Source: Hydractinia symbiolongicarpus
Lineage: Eukaryota; Cnidaria; Hydrozoa; Anthoathecata; Hydractiniidae
Assembly (NCBI RefSeq): GCF_029227915.1
Contig: NC_079879.1
Location: 18,352,001-18,416,000, forward strand
DNA length: 64,000 bases
Direction of reading: 5' to 3'
A program made the position numbers and the translations under genes. Shown one piece after another: positions 49,499 to 61,981 of the stretch (the first letter of the stretch is position 1; the number at the start of each line of letters is the position of its first letter). The notes beneath the pieces were generated by a model that was not told the DNA's origin, searched no databases, and saw nothing but the letters and a program-made list of their open reading frames with translations.

Positions 49499-52400
49499 AT
49501 GAAAGAACTGTTACCGCATCTTCTTTTTGGAATGTGTTTTAACACGATTTTCTGTCAATATATGATACCTATATCCTGGGAAATAAAACCTTATGCGTAC
49601 AGGGCGAATAACGAGAGCAAAGGTGTCCTCTTTGACATTCTGCAGAAATATGATGAATATTGCAGTGAATTAAAATACGAAAGGTTTTCTGTCGCAAAAG
49701 ATCACTTTAAAAACAACTACAAGAAATTTGTAGAGTTTGCTGAATCAAATTTTACACAAACATATCAAAACGGCAGCAAAAAATATATATATCTCTTTCC
49801 TCTTTTTTCACCAAACCTTCAATTATCAGAGAAAAACTTCGTTGTAAAATCATATTTCCACTCTCCAGGTGCATTTGTTATCGTGAGACAAGAGTCCATC
49901 TCATCGAACAAGAAAATGACGGTTGGATTTGTAAAGACCATCCCTTTGTTGTGTTTAGGGGTTTTTACTGCAGCATCAGTTGGTATAATTGTCTGGTTAT
50001 GGGTAGGCGAGTCAATTCTTTTGATTTTATGAAAATATGCAATGGCTTGGTTGATTATGCAATAATAAAAACAAGATACACACATATGGCGTACATGCTT
50101 GATTAAATGACGCTTATTAAAAAAATTATCTTCTTTATCCGCCAAATAGACACGTTAAGTTAAGAGTAGTCTTAGATATTCTCCCTTAAATTCGCGCTCG
50201 TTTGTGATAGAAGTATATTTGATTGGACGCCCTTGTACGCTTATTTAAGAGAATAAGTTAAAAGGGCGGTGCCTATTTGGAAAAGGGCACCAAATCAAGA
50301 AGTTAGAGTGGGATTTCTGCTAGCCCCGTGAAAGTTGACTCCTAGACTTCTTACCTCATATAATAAAGCAACATATCTCTCGCGACCATGTAACTGCACC
50401 TTTTTATAGGAAAAAAGATCTAATGCTGACTTCAAGCGAAAGTTTCCTGTAGGAGTACTAGACGGATTTTGGTGGGCATTGATCACAATGTCAACAGTGG
50501 GGTAAATAAGTTTTAGAAATAACTGTTTATGAATATTATACTTGTTCTTATACTAAAATGTTATGTTCTTTGTTATTCACTTAGATATGGAGATATGGTC
50601 CCAAGAAGTCTATTCTCGCGAACCATCAGTTTCATCTGGGTATTTGTTGGTCTCATGTCTAGTGCTATTTTAACAGCCACTGTCACAGATACGTTATCTG
50701 ATCCTAACTTTATAAAGATCGAGGGAGAAAAGGTAGTTCTCATTTCTTCAGAAAAACTGATTGTGTTTTCCGTTACTTTTCATGTTTTAATTTTAGGTTG
50801 CAGTGTTGGTATACTCTGCAGAACTACAAATAGCTAAACAGTACAATGCTGTACCGCTAGGTATGATAATTCAACTTTGATTCCTATCGCTTTATTCATC
50901 AAGTGGAATTTGATTAAAGTAGTCACATTTTTACTGCGCAGTAAAACTGTGACTACTGCGCAGTAGACGAGTTTTTACTGCGCAGTAGTCAACGCTCTAC
51001 TGCGCAGTAAAACTATGTTTACTGCACAAGCATCAAGAAACAATAGAATAGTTGGTCCACTGCGCTGCAGAACATGTTCTACTGCGTAGTAGTGGTATTT
51101 TTACTGCGCAGTAGAAATATATCAAGTGCGCAATAAAAATATATCTACTGCGCAATAGAACATGTGGTACTACTGCGCAGTAAAATCGCGACTACTGCGC
51201 AGTAGTCAAAGTTTTACTGCGCAGTAGTCGCGATTCTATGACGAAGTACCACATGTTCAATTGCGCAGTAGATATAATTCTATTGTGCAGTATAATTCGG
51301 TCCACTGCGCAGTAGGATATTGACTATTGCGCAGTAGAACTTCATCTATAGCGCAGTATAATAAGGGCTTTGACTTAAGTTTTTAGACAATTTTTCCGGG
51401 ATTCCATAAAGGTTGACCAGATTTTTGAAACGCGAGTGTACATCAAGAAGATTATAAGAAAAGTTTGGCATGTGCTTCCGTTTGTAATATATCATATTTT
51501 AATTTGATTGCTCCTTCGCTACTTTTAGTTTGACTTTCGTCGTGTTCATTCATTTTAGAGATGGATATTAAAAAAGACATTGCCCAATGACGATATCCTA
51601 AAATTGATTTTTTTAACGTTATAAAAAGGAATTAAGCATGAGAACGCTATATCGGATTTCAAATTTTCGATTTCAAATATTCTTATATTCTTCTTGGTGT
51701 ACACTCGTGTTTTATGGAATGCCAGATAAGTTGTCTAAAGACTCAAGTCAAAGCCCTTATTATACTGCGCAATAGTTGAAGTTCTACTGCGCAGTAGTCA
51801 ATGTCCTCCTGCGCAGTGGACCAAATTCTACTGCGCAGTAGTCAATGTCCTCCTGCGCAGTAGAACTGTGACTACTGCGCAGTATAATTGTTTTACTGCG
51901 CAGTAGAATTGTTTTTACTGCGCAGTAGTGATCTATTTCTGCTGCTCGACAATAGTGGCAGATATGGGCCACCGTAGATTCTTCGTGTTCTTCTCCACAG
52001 CGCATGTAATTTTAGAAAGGGATAATTACGAAGAAGTTTTAACTGCACTCCGTAATGGTGATGTAAACGCAGCACTTATCAACTCTCAAATCGCTAGTTG
52101 GATGCAAGACGAAATACGAGGGGGAGAGAACGATGTCAAACTCAGTATTGTTTACGAAATCCAACAAGAAATTCCTGTCGGGGATGTCGAGTATAATTAC
52201 ATCAAAACCAAAGAAAAACCTTGGTTTAATGAAATTTGCTTTAAAGAAAACATACAGGAGATTGTTACTGAGACTTTAGCCTCTTACTACAAACACACAG
52301 TGGTAAGTTATCAAAATTGTTGGAAAACTTATTTGTTTACGTGACATAAAAAACGTACGTTTAGTGTGAGAACTAGGAGAAGACTTTCTAGGCCAGCCAC

Positions 52401-53933
52401 GTAACACATATATTATTATTATTATTATTAACCAGACCAACAAAGCCATAGCCTATGGCTTTGTTGGTCTGGTTAATAACGGGGACCATGGTCCTTACTT
52501 TAACAACAACGACGACGATCAACGACTCTTTTTTTTTCAGCCTAACGAGGGAGTCTTATTCAAATAAACAACACCAAACAAACAAAAACAGGTTAAGCGT
52601 TGCATTTTCTGTAGATGTATGGCTTTTTAATCAGTCATTTAAATGTTTAAAAAAAGGTCCCCGGCTGCTGTTTAAATAATAAGCCTAAATTTTATGAAGC
52701 GTGTAAGCTGCTTAATTGATTATTTACGACATCAAAATTTAGATCAAAGTGGCGCTTGTAATTTCTCTGACATTCAAAATCCTAGATCTTCATTTAGACA
52801 TTCAGGAGCTTACAATTTACATAAAACAATTTTACTATACAGCTGCATAATAATGAAGCAAAGGATCCGTTTTATAATTCCTAAGTTGGTCAGAAAAACA
52901 AATGCACGATTTTTTATAAGTAACTCCAGTTTTTGTATAAAATTCGGGTTGCTGATTTTTTAGGTCAAAATGAGTACTGGTCTTGCTTAAATTTTGAATC
53001 ACGCAACTTTACTTGGTCTGAAAGTTTGACTGTTGTCTCCTTTTTCATATTGGCACGGCGTCGCCAGCATTTTAATCACTACTTGCATTCTCCCTGACTC
53101 TGTTGTGTGCATGTTATTTAGATTAAGATTTTAGTGACCCATCCCCACGTCCACAAAGCGGTAAAAAAGTGACCAAATTTCAGTTCGGTGACTAACATTT
53201 TCCAGACTTTTTTACCGAGTTTTTTTTAGTTGAATAAGTTTTTTCTGATTATTAATTTCTCTTTTTTAATACATTAAGAAGCAAGATGGCCCTGTAATAA
53301 CAGCATAAAAAGTTTGAATATTTTTGGTTTAAATGTTATATGAAAATGAAAACTTCTGAATTTTCTTTGCATGAATAATTGTTTTTTTATTTTAATTAGT
53401 GCCTGTTTTTTGTTTATTGCTTATTTATCTGTTTTATACGAATTATTTTAAAATTTGTCGGTTCAAAGTGACAATGCTGGTAAAATTTTGCGGGTTAAAA
53501 GTGATTAACTTTTTTGCAAGTGAATAAATTTTTCGGTGTTCCGTCACCATGCCACTCTAATTTCTAAGCGAGATGACAGGACGAAGATCGGGAAATGAAG
53601 CAAGATTTAACAATGGCATATTTCTTTTACATTTAGTTCGACGCAACTTATACTCCATCTCTAGTTGAGACTTTCCATCCAAAAACCGGACTTGGTACAT
53701 ATTTCATTCTAGCTGTAGTCGTTTTGGTCATGGTAGCAGGAATGGAGGAGTTCGTATACCGTCAATATCGCAAGAAGAAGGAGAGTGTAGAAAAAGACGA
53801 ACTGGAATTGACACAAAAGCAAAGTTCGAATTTCAAAATACATGTCAACAATGAATTGTTACAACTGAACAGAAACTTTCAAGAAATGAAGTCAATCTTG
53901 CAAGGGCTTGAAAAAAGATTACAAGAAAAATAA
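49499..53933 (+). CDS. iGluR-like receptor with K+ channel filter, cluster gene D (468 aa)
   Basis: Exons: 49499-50002, 50410-50501, 50585-50732, 50797-50860, 52001-52302, 53637-53933; every exon has the same length as in gene C. S1 begins after signal peptide MKELLPHLLFGMCF... and reads ISWEIKPYAYRANNE, losing the first Trp of the WWE motif seen in A-C. Many S1 residues differ from C (for example DEYCSELKYERFS and LFSPNLQLSEKNF). The pore loop, filter TMSTVGYGD and inner helix match C except one Leu-to-Phe change. M4 and coiled-coil tail differ from C at four residues. Intron 3 is only 64 bp against 1.1 kb in C. Intron 4 holds a 1-kb inverted-repeat element that ends about 70 bp before the exon 5 acceptor. 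Likely a recent duplicate of C. Confidence 0.92.
50924..51930. mobile_element. 1-kb inverted-repeat element built of TACTGCGCAGTA palindromes
   Basis: In intron 4 of gene D. Both ends are arrays of the 10-bp palindrome ACTGCGCAGT: about nine perfect copies at 50930-51330 and five at 51790-51925, plus variants. Inside the arrays, GGGCTTTGACTTAAG at 51364 pairs with CTCAAGTCAAAGCCC at 51742, and GAGTGTACATCAAGAAG at 51434 pairs with CTTCTTGGTGTACACTC at 51689. The 240-bp core is AT-rich and non-coding. The whole could fold into a long hairpin with many internal hairpins. Confidence 0.85.
52425..52479. repeat. 55-bp hairpin: 27-bp perfect arms with 1-nt spacer
   Basis: In intron 5 of gene D. 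The left arm begins TTATTAACCAGACCAACAAA and ends GCCATAG; after a single C the right arm is its exact reverse complement. It is preceded by a (TTA)n tract. RNA from this intron would form a very stable stem. Confidence 0.9.
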
Positions 53934-54477
53934 GAAAAGCTTTAGATAATAATTAACAATAACACATTTGAAACACCAAATAGAATTTTAACCACATGCA
54001 TTAACATACAAAACTTGATTGTGTAAAAACAACTTAGAAATATTTAAAAACAATATAAATTGATCATTTTTTCGAAGGGATGTTTCACCCTTATACTGTA
54101 CAGGTACAAATGATATAATAGTTACAGATACATTGGGAATAGTTTCTATTGACTTATTTTCTCTTGGTTTTGAGGGTAAAACAGGTCTTAATCACATCAT
54201 TCTACCGCTGGCAGTTTCATACGAAAACACAAACCCAATATATCTATAAGTTTTTTTTGCTTCTATTTTCACTTAAACATTCTATTGCCGTTACTATCAC
54301 TTACAATTTCATCGTTCACATTATATAAAAAATTGAAGTTTAACGTTAAAATAGCCTAGCCGTTTGTATTTTGAATTGATCTTCTGGTAACTTACGGTTC
54401 ATGTCTTCGTTTTACCTGAAGAACTACGCATGACCGTATTCTATGGTGTTTTTTATCTACTGTTTTCCGGTTTCTTC
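53934..54477. other. Convergent 3' flanks of gene D (+) and PSMG1 (-)
   Basis: The first 140 bp copy the gene C 3' flank (ACCAAATAGAATTTTAACCA, then AACTTGATTGTGTAAAAACA). The stretch at 54365-54430 also resembles 48640-48700 downstream of gene C. No other feature seen. Confidence 0.55.
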
Positions 54478-57400
54478 TTATATGTATAAGTTATTATCTG
54501 CTACCCCAATGCCTTCAAATCTTTTTAGTCTTTCCAAAATAGTGGAGTCTGAAGCCTAAAAGAGAGTTAGTCCTACCTTAAAAGAGACATTATGGCATCG
54601 CTTTAAATCTAAAATTTAATTTTTGTCATTTGGAAAATACGAAAGTTAACGAGAAATATACTTCATTATTGAAAACAACATGTCGCACAATGTTATTCAT
54701 CGACTACAGACGACAATTTTGTCCGAATTTTTGTTTGTTCGAAAAGGCACACGTTTATACATTTCGTAATGTTATAAACACATAAATAACGATTCATCTA
54801 TAATCACAACTCAATGAAAAACACAAGATAAAAAAATAAAAGAACGTCCATAACTTTCTCAAATAACTTTTAGTCAATATTCCTTTATCTCACAAAAACC
54901 ATACATAATTTACGACTCAGAACACACTCAGAATACTTAAATTAAAGATAATAAATAAACCTGACACATACGCGAGGTATTGTCTTTACAAGAGCATCAC
55001 TAAGTACAGGCTTGTATGCTTTCACGGAGAACACATCAATGAAATGCGATTCTGTGTAGTTGATATACATAATTGCAGGTAGGTTGAAAGCTTCGCAGTA
55101 CGAGAATACTAAAAAATTAAGAAGAAATACAGTCAGGTGATACAACACACTGAAATTACTGAGTAGTAAGTGAAAGGAGCTCATTTCCGTAAGGTCTAAA
55201 ATATTTTACTCGTCCACCACTATCAGAAGCGCAACAAAGCTTTCTAAATACACCAACAATGCGACATAAGGTAAAAATTTTCTATCAAAAATTCATGAAA
55301 TTCACTACTCAGGTTTCCTCTCCAGCCAGTGAGCATGTTTATCACACATCATAAGCACACAGTTTGGTAAAATATTGTCATTAATCAAATGCTTCTTACA
55401 ATTTTTAAATTGTTTGCTTTCTAACTAAAGTTAATCCTTATGGTTAGTTAAAAAATATCTCAGTTTTTAAATTTTCTTAACATATACAAATCTACCTGAA
55501 AAGGAATATATGTAAAGATTTCAAAAAACTATCAAATTCTATATTTTAACAAAATGTACTTTTTTCTGGTTAAAAAATTCTTATAAATTTGAGGTGGCAT
55601 GGTACAAAGATTCAAATCCGACTTACGAGCTGCTGGAATATCTTTAACTAGATTTCCTTCCTCCAACGGCGAGACTGATGTATCGCATTGTAAGGTAGAA
55701 GACTTCATATGACGTAGAATGTCGTGATCAGAAAATCTAGCTTCTTCGTCTCCTTGGTAGAAACTTTTAGCAGATGAGCATAAAATAACTAGTTTTTCAA
55801 CCTTTACTGCAGATAAAACCTTAGAAAAATGCAATGAAAAAATTAGCAAGAGCCTGGGACAGGTATTATCATTGCCAGCAAAAAATAACAACACCCTCTG
55901 CCAGTGTTTCTTAATAACCCTTTTCGACTCTACCGACTTTTTGGAATTTTACACAAAATCTAGGAAAATCGGATTTCGGGCAATTTTTGAGATTTATCGC
56001 CAATGTAAAAATAGAAGATGCATTAGCCAAACTTTTTAGTCTCACAACAGCGACGGATTTTTTTTTAAATTTTTTCGAGAAGTTATTTGACACGATGTTA
56101 GCAAATCCTAATATCTCGCAGAAATCAAAGTCAAATTTCGCGACGAAAAAGAATTTGACTACATTTTTACCCCAATTTAAACCTCTTTAGCTGCATTTAA
56201 GTTTCTGTAGGAAATAAAGTAAAGAGGTTGATATTCAAATACAAGCGATCAAATAGCGCAAAATTGGATTTTCAATTGGCATTTTATAGCATTCCAGTTT
56301 TTTTCTTCTCGCGTTAATTTTAGTTGGTCGCTACAGAAAAGATGAAATCATGTCATGGGATGAATAGAAGCAAATAAAAACGTCAGATACAAAACAATAC
56401 ACTGCTAGGTATTAATTCCCCTATAAAACATCTAAACGGCCTAAGTTTGGTGCGGGAAATCTAGGGATGTGAGCAACTGGACCAAAGTTAGGTTAACCTA
56501 TCCATTTCGAAAAGCGCACCAATAATTCTATAATCGTCTTTATCTGATCAGCGTTTATGATTTACGCAATAAGCAACAAGAGAATTATTGTGGTGGTGTG
56601 GGGCTGTTTTAGAATCTTTTTAAGGGATTGTTCCTTGTTTTTTATTAAATTCCTCCAATTATCAAAAACACCAAACCTTCAATAAACCTGACACTACTCA
56701 AAATACCTATTTGGCTCCAATCAGAATATCCTTTTTTTATACTTTCCTTAGAATTTTGTGTAAAAAAAATCTAACCCCTAGAAAAATTGGCATCTCTTTA
56801 TCGATTATCGCAAAGAAAAGTGATGTGTCATGAATAACTGGTTCGTTATCTATTTTGTCCACACAATACTTATCATTATAAAAAAATTTAAAATATTGTT
56901 TTCCCGACAAGGCTGTGTGTTTACGTGGAAACTGTTTTGACAGTAATCGCTATCAATTCGATTCGACGACACTCGTTTTAGTAGAAATCCGGCTTAATTG
57001 CCAATCTGTACCTACCGTTTCAACCCAAGAACTACAATCTTCTGCTTTTATATAGGTTTTCATCAAGCAAAGCAAATTTTCACTCAATTGGTACAACATA
57101 CAAGGATCCTTATTTTTGGACTTTTTGGCATCGTCACCACATTTTACGATAACTTCTGCTACATGCTTTGACGGTAGATTATAATATATTTCTAAAAATG
57201 CGTTAGCAGCTTTGCCTATGGCAACCACCATAACCTTTCCATGTAACCTAGACACGAAATTATCGATTAAAAAAAATAAGGATATGTTTATCCATAACAC
57301 AAGGCTCTCTATCAAAGTCACTTTACTAGATAGAATAATTTTTAAATATGCACCACAACAAAGAGCATTCTTATCCAAAAAAAACAAATACCAAAGGTAA

Positions 57401-57893
57401 ACGCTTCAAAACCCAGAGTTACGACTCAATTACCAACACATTTCCCTTTCATTGCTTATTACTGGTTGAAGCAACCACATATCAAAAAAAAAAAAAAAAA
57501 AAAAAGAATTTGAAACACTTTTTGTGTTCCCTGGTTTAGAACTCTGCAATTATCACAGAAAATCTATTTAATAGGGTAGCAACAGACTTAAAAGAGTATT
57601 CCTTTGATCAAATTTTAAACTAAAATACACTATTCTTCAGCATTCGTACTATCAAAATTTGAGGCTCAGCGAAACATTATTTTTCCAAATTTTTTGGAGA
57701 TTTTTCAGCAAATTGTAAAAACCCTGCTTTCAAAATAAGCAACATACATGTTACATTCTTTGTGCATCACAGTAAACTGACATTTCTTGGTCACATCTTC
57801 AACTTCATATTGTTCTTCTTCTTCCTGTTCAAAATCTACAGCTTGATTGAATGTTTCACTAACATCCCACAATCCAAAGGGAAGGACAGCCAT
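54478..57893 (-). CDS. PSMG1: Proteasome assembly chaperone 1 (261 aa, 5 exons)
   Basis: PAC1 pairs with PAC2 (PSMG2) and helps assemble the alpha ring of the 20S proteasome; that role comes from the family. Exons on the minus strand: 57893-57748, 57247-57016, 55819-55627, 55108-54972, 54555-54478, all GT-AG and in phase. Landmarks: acidic run EQEEEEQYEVED near the start; GKVMVVAIGKAANAFLEIYY; VKVEKLVILCSSAKS; LEEGNLVKDIPAA; FSYCEAFNLPAIMYINYTES; VKAYKPVLSDALVKTIPRV; last exon STILERLKRF and NNLYI at the C-terminus. Order and length match the human protein (288 aa). The small last exon was found by its homology to the human C-terminus and its clean acceptor. Confidence 0.93.
55820..57015. other. 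PSMG1 intron 2, no further gene seen
   Basis: About 1.2 kb. Open frames near 55911-56190 on both strands have no recognisable motif. No inverted-repeat element was identified with confidence. Confidence 0.45.
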
Positions 57894-58878
57894 AAGTTAA
57901 ATTATTAGACTACCTGCTTGAAAACAGACTTCCTAAATTAAATTTAAAAAGGATCATTACAATAAGACTATAGAAAATCCGACAACGGACCTTACAGCTA
58001 AACATATTGCTATATAAATATAAATTTTACAGTAACTTTGCCACATCGTGGCTTTGAGTTTGCAGCAGATAATTTGTACATCTTTTTATTTAATAACAAG
58101 AGCTAGAAACTTTTTAGGTTTGACACATTTTTCCATACGCGTACTCATCAGGCATCAGGCAATCATCACTTAACAGTATCTGAGAGATGATCTCTTAAAT
58201 CTCTCAAAGAAAGATCTTTTTATCAACAAACACAGACGTAAACTTTTTTTCGGCAACAGGGACAGTTTTCGTTGATTTTATTGCTGGTTTACCCAAAGCT
58301 AGCCCTTCTCTTTTGACCTAACTGCTAATTAAGTACTGGGTGATCATTATTTGTCGTCTACATCTTACCAAAAAAAGGAAACCTTGAGCTATTTTCAATA
58401 AAAACATGAAACAAATCGTGAAATATAAAAAATATATAGAAAAACAATTTAAAATTTAATTTAATACAATATATTACTCTTTCAAAATAACTTACAGAAC
58501 GTATTATACAACAGTACAAATATTTACAAGCTCTATAAAACGTTGCCACCAACAAGATAATAACCATTCAATAAAAACAAAAATTCATATCACCGATTAC
58601 ATTTGAGCATTATTATTAAATTTGGTTACTTATTCCGTCTCAGGTAACAATCAGTTCGTAATTAGTATAAAAAATGCTGAAAAGTGATCAAAACTACCTT
58701 CTACCTTAAATATGTTTTACTTTGAGCATGTCGTACTTAAAAAAAGGACTAAGTTAAACAGGCTTTATTTACAATAAGTTTACCTTAAATAGGTCCTTCC
58801 TTAAACACACCCTACATTCAAAAATATTTACATGGTAATCATATTTCGTGAATAGAACAGTGAGAATTCTGAACAAAT
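57894..58878. other. Spacer between PPIL6 and PSMG1
   Basis: Carries the PSMG1 upstream region and PPIL6 3' UTR by position. AT-rich, no gene or RNA recognised. Confidence 0.5.
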
Positions 58879-61800
58879 TCAAGTGTACAAGTTATCAACA
58901 TCCAATATACCACAATCATATATCATACATTCTGATATTGGTCGTTCATTGAATGTTGGTACATTTTCTAGCTTGTCTAATACTTTCAACCCTTCCACCA
59001 CTTCACTAAACACAAAAATACCACAAAATAGAAAAAACACAAGTCCAAAAATCAAAGCAGACATTGAGTTTAGTAAATTTAAATTTACACAAATCAATTT
59101 CGCAAAAAAAATTGTTTTACCACATTTGTAGACAGTCCTGATACAGATACAGTAAAACCTTTTTCAGGACCACCTGAACAAACTTTATAACAAGTATAAA
59201 TGATAAAGAACCTAGCATTACATGCAGTATTTTAGGAGGTTCATACTATCTACTAAGTACACAAAAAATTATAAAGCAAGCCATGGCATAGGATTTTCGT
59301 AATACTGGCCATGTGCAGGACATGCGAATGAAAGACTAAAAATTTACTTCGAAATAGCAAAACTTACCCAAAGCTGACAAACTGGCAATCCATCCACGGT
59401 GTTGGTTGCAGGGTAATAAAAAATTGGGAGGCATTACTATGTCTTCCCTTGTTTGCCATACCCACAATTCCACGTTTGTTGTTTGGCACCGAATAATTCT
59501 CATCTATAAGTGTGCATCGCCAAATTAAAAAGGGACAATTTTTAGAATCTTAGCAATTGCAAGAAATTGCAAGAAAGTTAATACACTAATAAAATTATTT
59601 GCAGTTCCGTTTACAGATTTTCACATGACGAATTTCACATGAAGAACACAAAATGCGTTTGGTAACAAACATTTTGATTGCGATTACAGTACTTCGTACC
59701 TTCAAACGTTTCACCATATATGGACCAACCACCATCACCTTTTCCATGTACAATGTCTACAATCAAACAACATTTACATTCATTAAATAAACGTAGGGAG
59801 GTCTGGCAATGAACAAGCTGGTTTTAACATATACACGAAATAAACGATACCTCCCCCCTGTATCCATCCATTTTTGACGATTCGATGAAACAGGCTGTCT
59901 TTGTAAGCTAACTTCAGTGGCGGATCATGTTTGGCATTTTCACATGCATCACCAACACATAGCTGCATGAAGTTGTCACAAGTTTTGGGAAGTTTATCGT
60001 TAAACAACTAAAAAAACGTTAGTTTTAATTTAGGAAATGCATAAAAAGAGTTCTTAAGGTTAAAAAAAGTCCAATTTCATTTAGGATTTACAAAAAAAAT
60101 TCATTATCAAGGATAAAATACATATATCTAGATTAACCTCTATTAACAAGCGCCCATTTTTTTCTTTGCCAATGGAAATATCAAGGTAGACATAATGATG
60201 CTACAAATAAAAAAGAGTGAAGTTCTTAGTGTACGTTAAAAAAGAACATTCTGATAAATTTAAATAAAACTAGAGAATCCTTAAGAACAGATGCAACTAA
60301 GAATTAGAAATATGGAATCACAGGTGTAAATTAAATGTGCTTAAAATTATGTCATTTAAAGTAACCAATGGGTGGAACATAAATTGAAAATTTGAGCGGT
60401 GTAGTTGGAAAAACAAAAAAAGCAGAGCAGTAATTCACGAGTAATTTTATTAACATCCTTGTTTTAAATCTCATGACCATCCAATTTGGTCAAATGGCAG
60501 ATAATTAATGTATTTATCATTTAAAACATAAAAATGTGAAATCGTATTGTATAATATCCAACATTTAAAAGTTTGAAATTATAGTCAAATATACCTTCCC
60601 AGTCATAAGGCAGCCAACTTATTTAAAATGGTCTCTATTGCTTTCCCTTATCTTTTAGTACAAATAAAAGATGACTACATTTCTCATGCAACAGTCAATT
60701 TTTTAAAGTACAAAATAAATAAACATTTATATGATGGCCAAGTTTGGAACAAAAACGTTTAATTTAATTTCTCGCAAACAAGTTAAATGCTGAATGACAC
60801 CACGCACTTATCACACGGAAATCAAGTCCTCTACATGCTGATGGCTTTCAGTGACTGTACCACTGTGAAATGAAAATACAGTGCTTGATAAGGCAGCCAG
60901 GAATTGGACAGCACCAAGGATTTTTATAAAACAGCCACTCTTTTCTTTTTTTAGTTACCTTTTTAAAGACGTTTGACAGTAACATTAAAGTATTTCCAAT
61001 TGAAATAAAATAGTATCCCCTAACCTTGGTACTTTTCAAATATTCTTTGTACTCTTCCTTTGCAAGAGCGTAAAATAACGGAAGCGGTCTAAAGGTAAAG
61101 TTTGCAAAAGTAAACAAAATGTCAAACACACAAGAGCAAGCATATGGCTTTAGGGTGTTATAAATTTTGTTGTTTAGTATCATTTGGGTTAGGGTTTCAC
61201 TCTTTTGGAGAATATTTTTCAACTTTTACCTGAATTCTTGGTAATCATGTTTATCACCTGCCCATTTTATAAACTCTTCTGCTGATCCCAGTAATACCTT
61301 ATCAACAAAAACTAAGGTTGTTCCAGAATATGACCAAAGTTCACCACCTTTTTCCTGCAGTAAAACGTAATGTAAAAGCTAAACCCAAATTACTATGCAA
61401 AAATACTACAGGTTTCATACTACATACTATGACAGATAGTATCCAGTTATAACACATGATAGATATATCTTGAGAAAGACTAACCAAGATATACCTCTTA
61501 ACATTTTGATTTAGACACTTTTATCAACTTATTAGTTTGACTCTTATTAGTAGTATTACAAAATGTTCCACTTAACCAAAATTTCCATTTTGTAGCTAAA
61601 AAAGCATACCTGTTTTTTTTCCTCCAAAAATTGCAACCATTGATATTCCATCATTCCTTTGCATATAGGTTGAAAAAATTCACTATCAGACTTTTGATAC
61701 AAACCCTACAAAATAAAGGGTAAAAATGATACCATCAACCCTTTTAATCTACAGATATTGAACATATAGCATGAATTACTAATATTTATAAGTGCCAAAT

Positions 61801-61981
61801 CTTTCATGTGTCTGAATAAAAAAAAAAAGGGATTACAGAACGTAAAAATGTATACTCCCGTTATCTATCCAAAGTACTTTTTGTTGATTTCCCTACTCAC
61901 CTCTGCTGTTACTTTAGCTTGATAAAACTCAGCATCTTTCATAAGACCAAATACTTCAAGCTGATATTTCCTTGATGGCAT
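58879..61981 (-). CDS. PPIL6: Cyclophilin-like peptidyl-prolyl isomerase-like 6 (301 aa, 9 exons)
   Basis: Exons: 61981-61901, 61705-61610, 61354-61230, 61088-61025, 60200-60138, 60007-59851, 59756-59700, 59503-59368, 59005-58879; phases agree. The N-terminal half (MPSRKYQLEVFGLMKDAEFY, WLQFLEEKKQ, LWSYSGTTLVFVDKVLLGSA, LFYALAKEEYKEYL) matches the PPIL6-specific region. The cyclophilin fold starts at HHYVYLDISIG. Against cyclophilin A, the catalytic Arg (FHRIV), Gln (IQGGD), Phe (SQFFI) and Trp (TPWMD) are kept, but the active-site Phe60 is Trp (NGWIQGG) and His126 is Phe (CQFVSFG). The substitution at His126 is also seen in human PPIL6, so isomerase activity is doubtful. Length is close to human (311 aa). 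It is in the same direction as PSMG1 and DENND6, with no sign of an operon. Confidence 0.95.

Noticed and set aside
50924-51930. CRISPR-like array
   Set aside because: Repeats are short palindromes with irregular spacing, arranged in two inverted arrays inside a eukaryotic intron. No cas genes.
51784-52075. Minus-strand open frames rich in repeated short motifs
   Set aside because: They are translations of the TACTGCGCAGTA arrays and of the antisense of gene D exon 5.
57481-57505. Poly(A) run as a retrocopy tail
   Set aside because: It lies in PSMG1 intron 1 with no adjacent intronless gene copy or target duplication.
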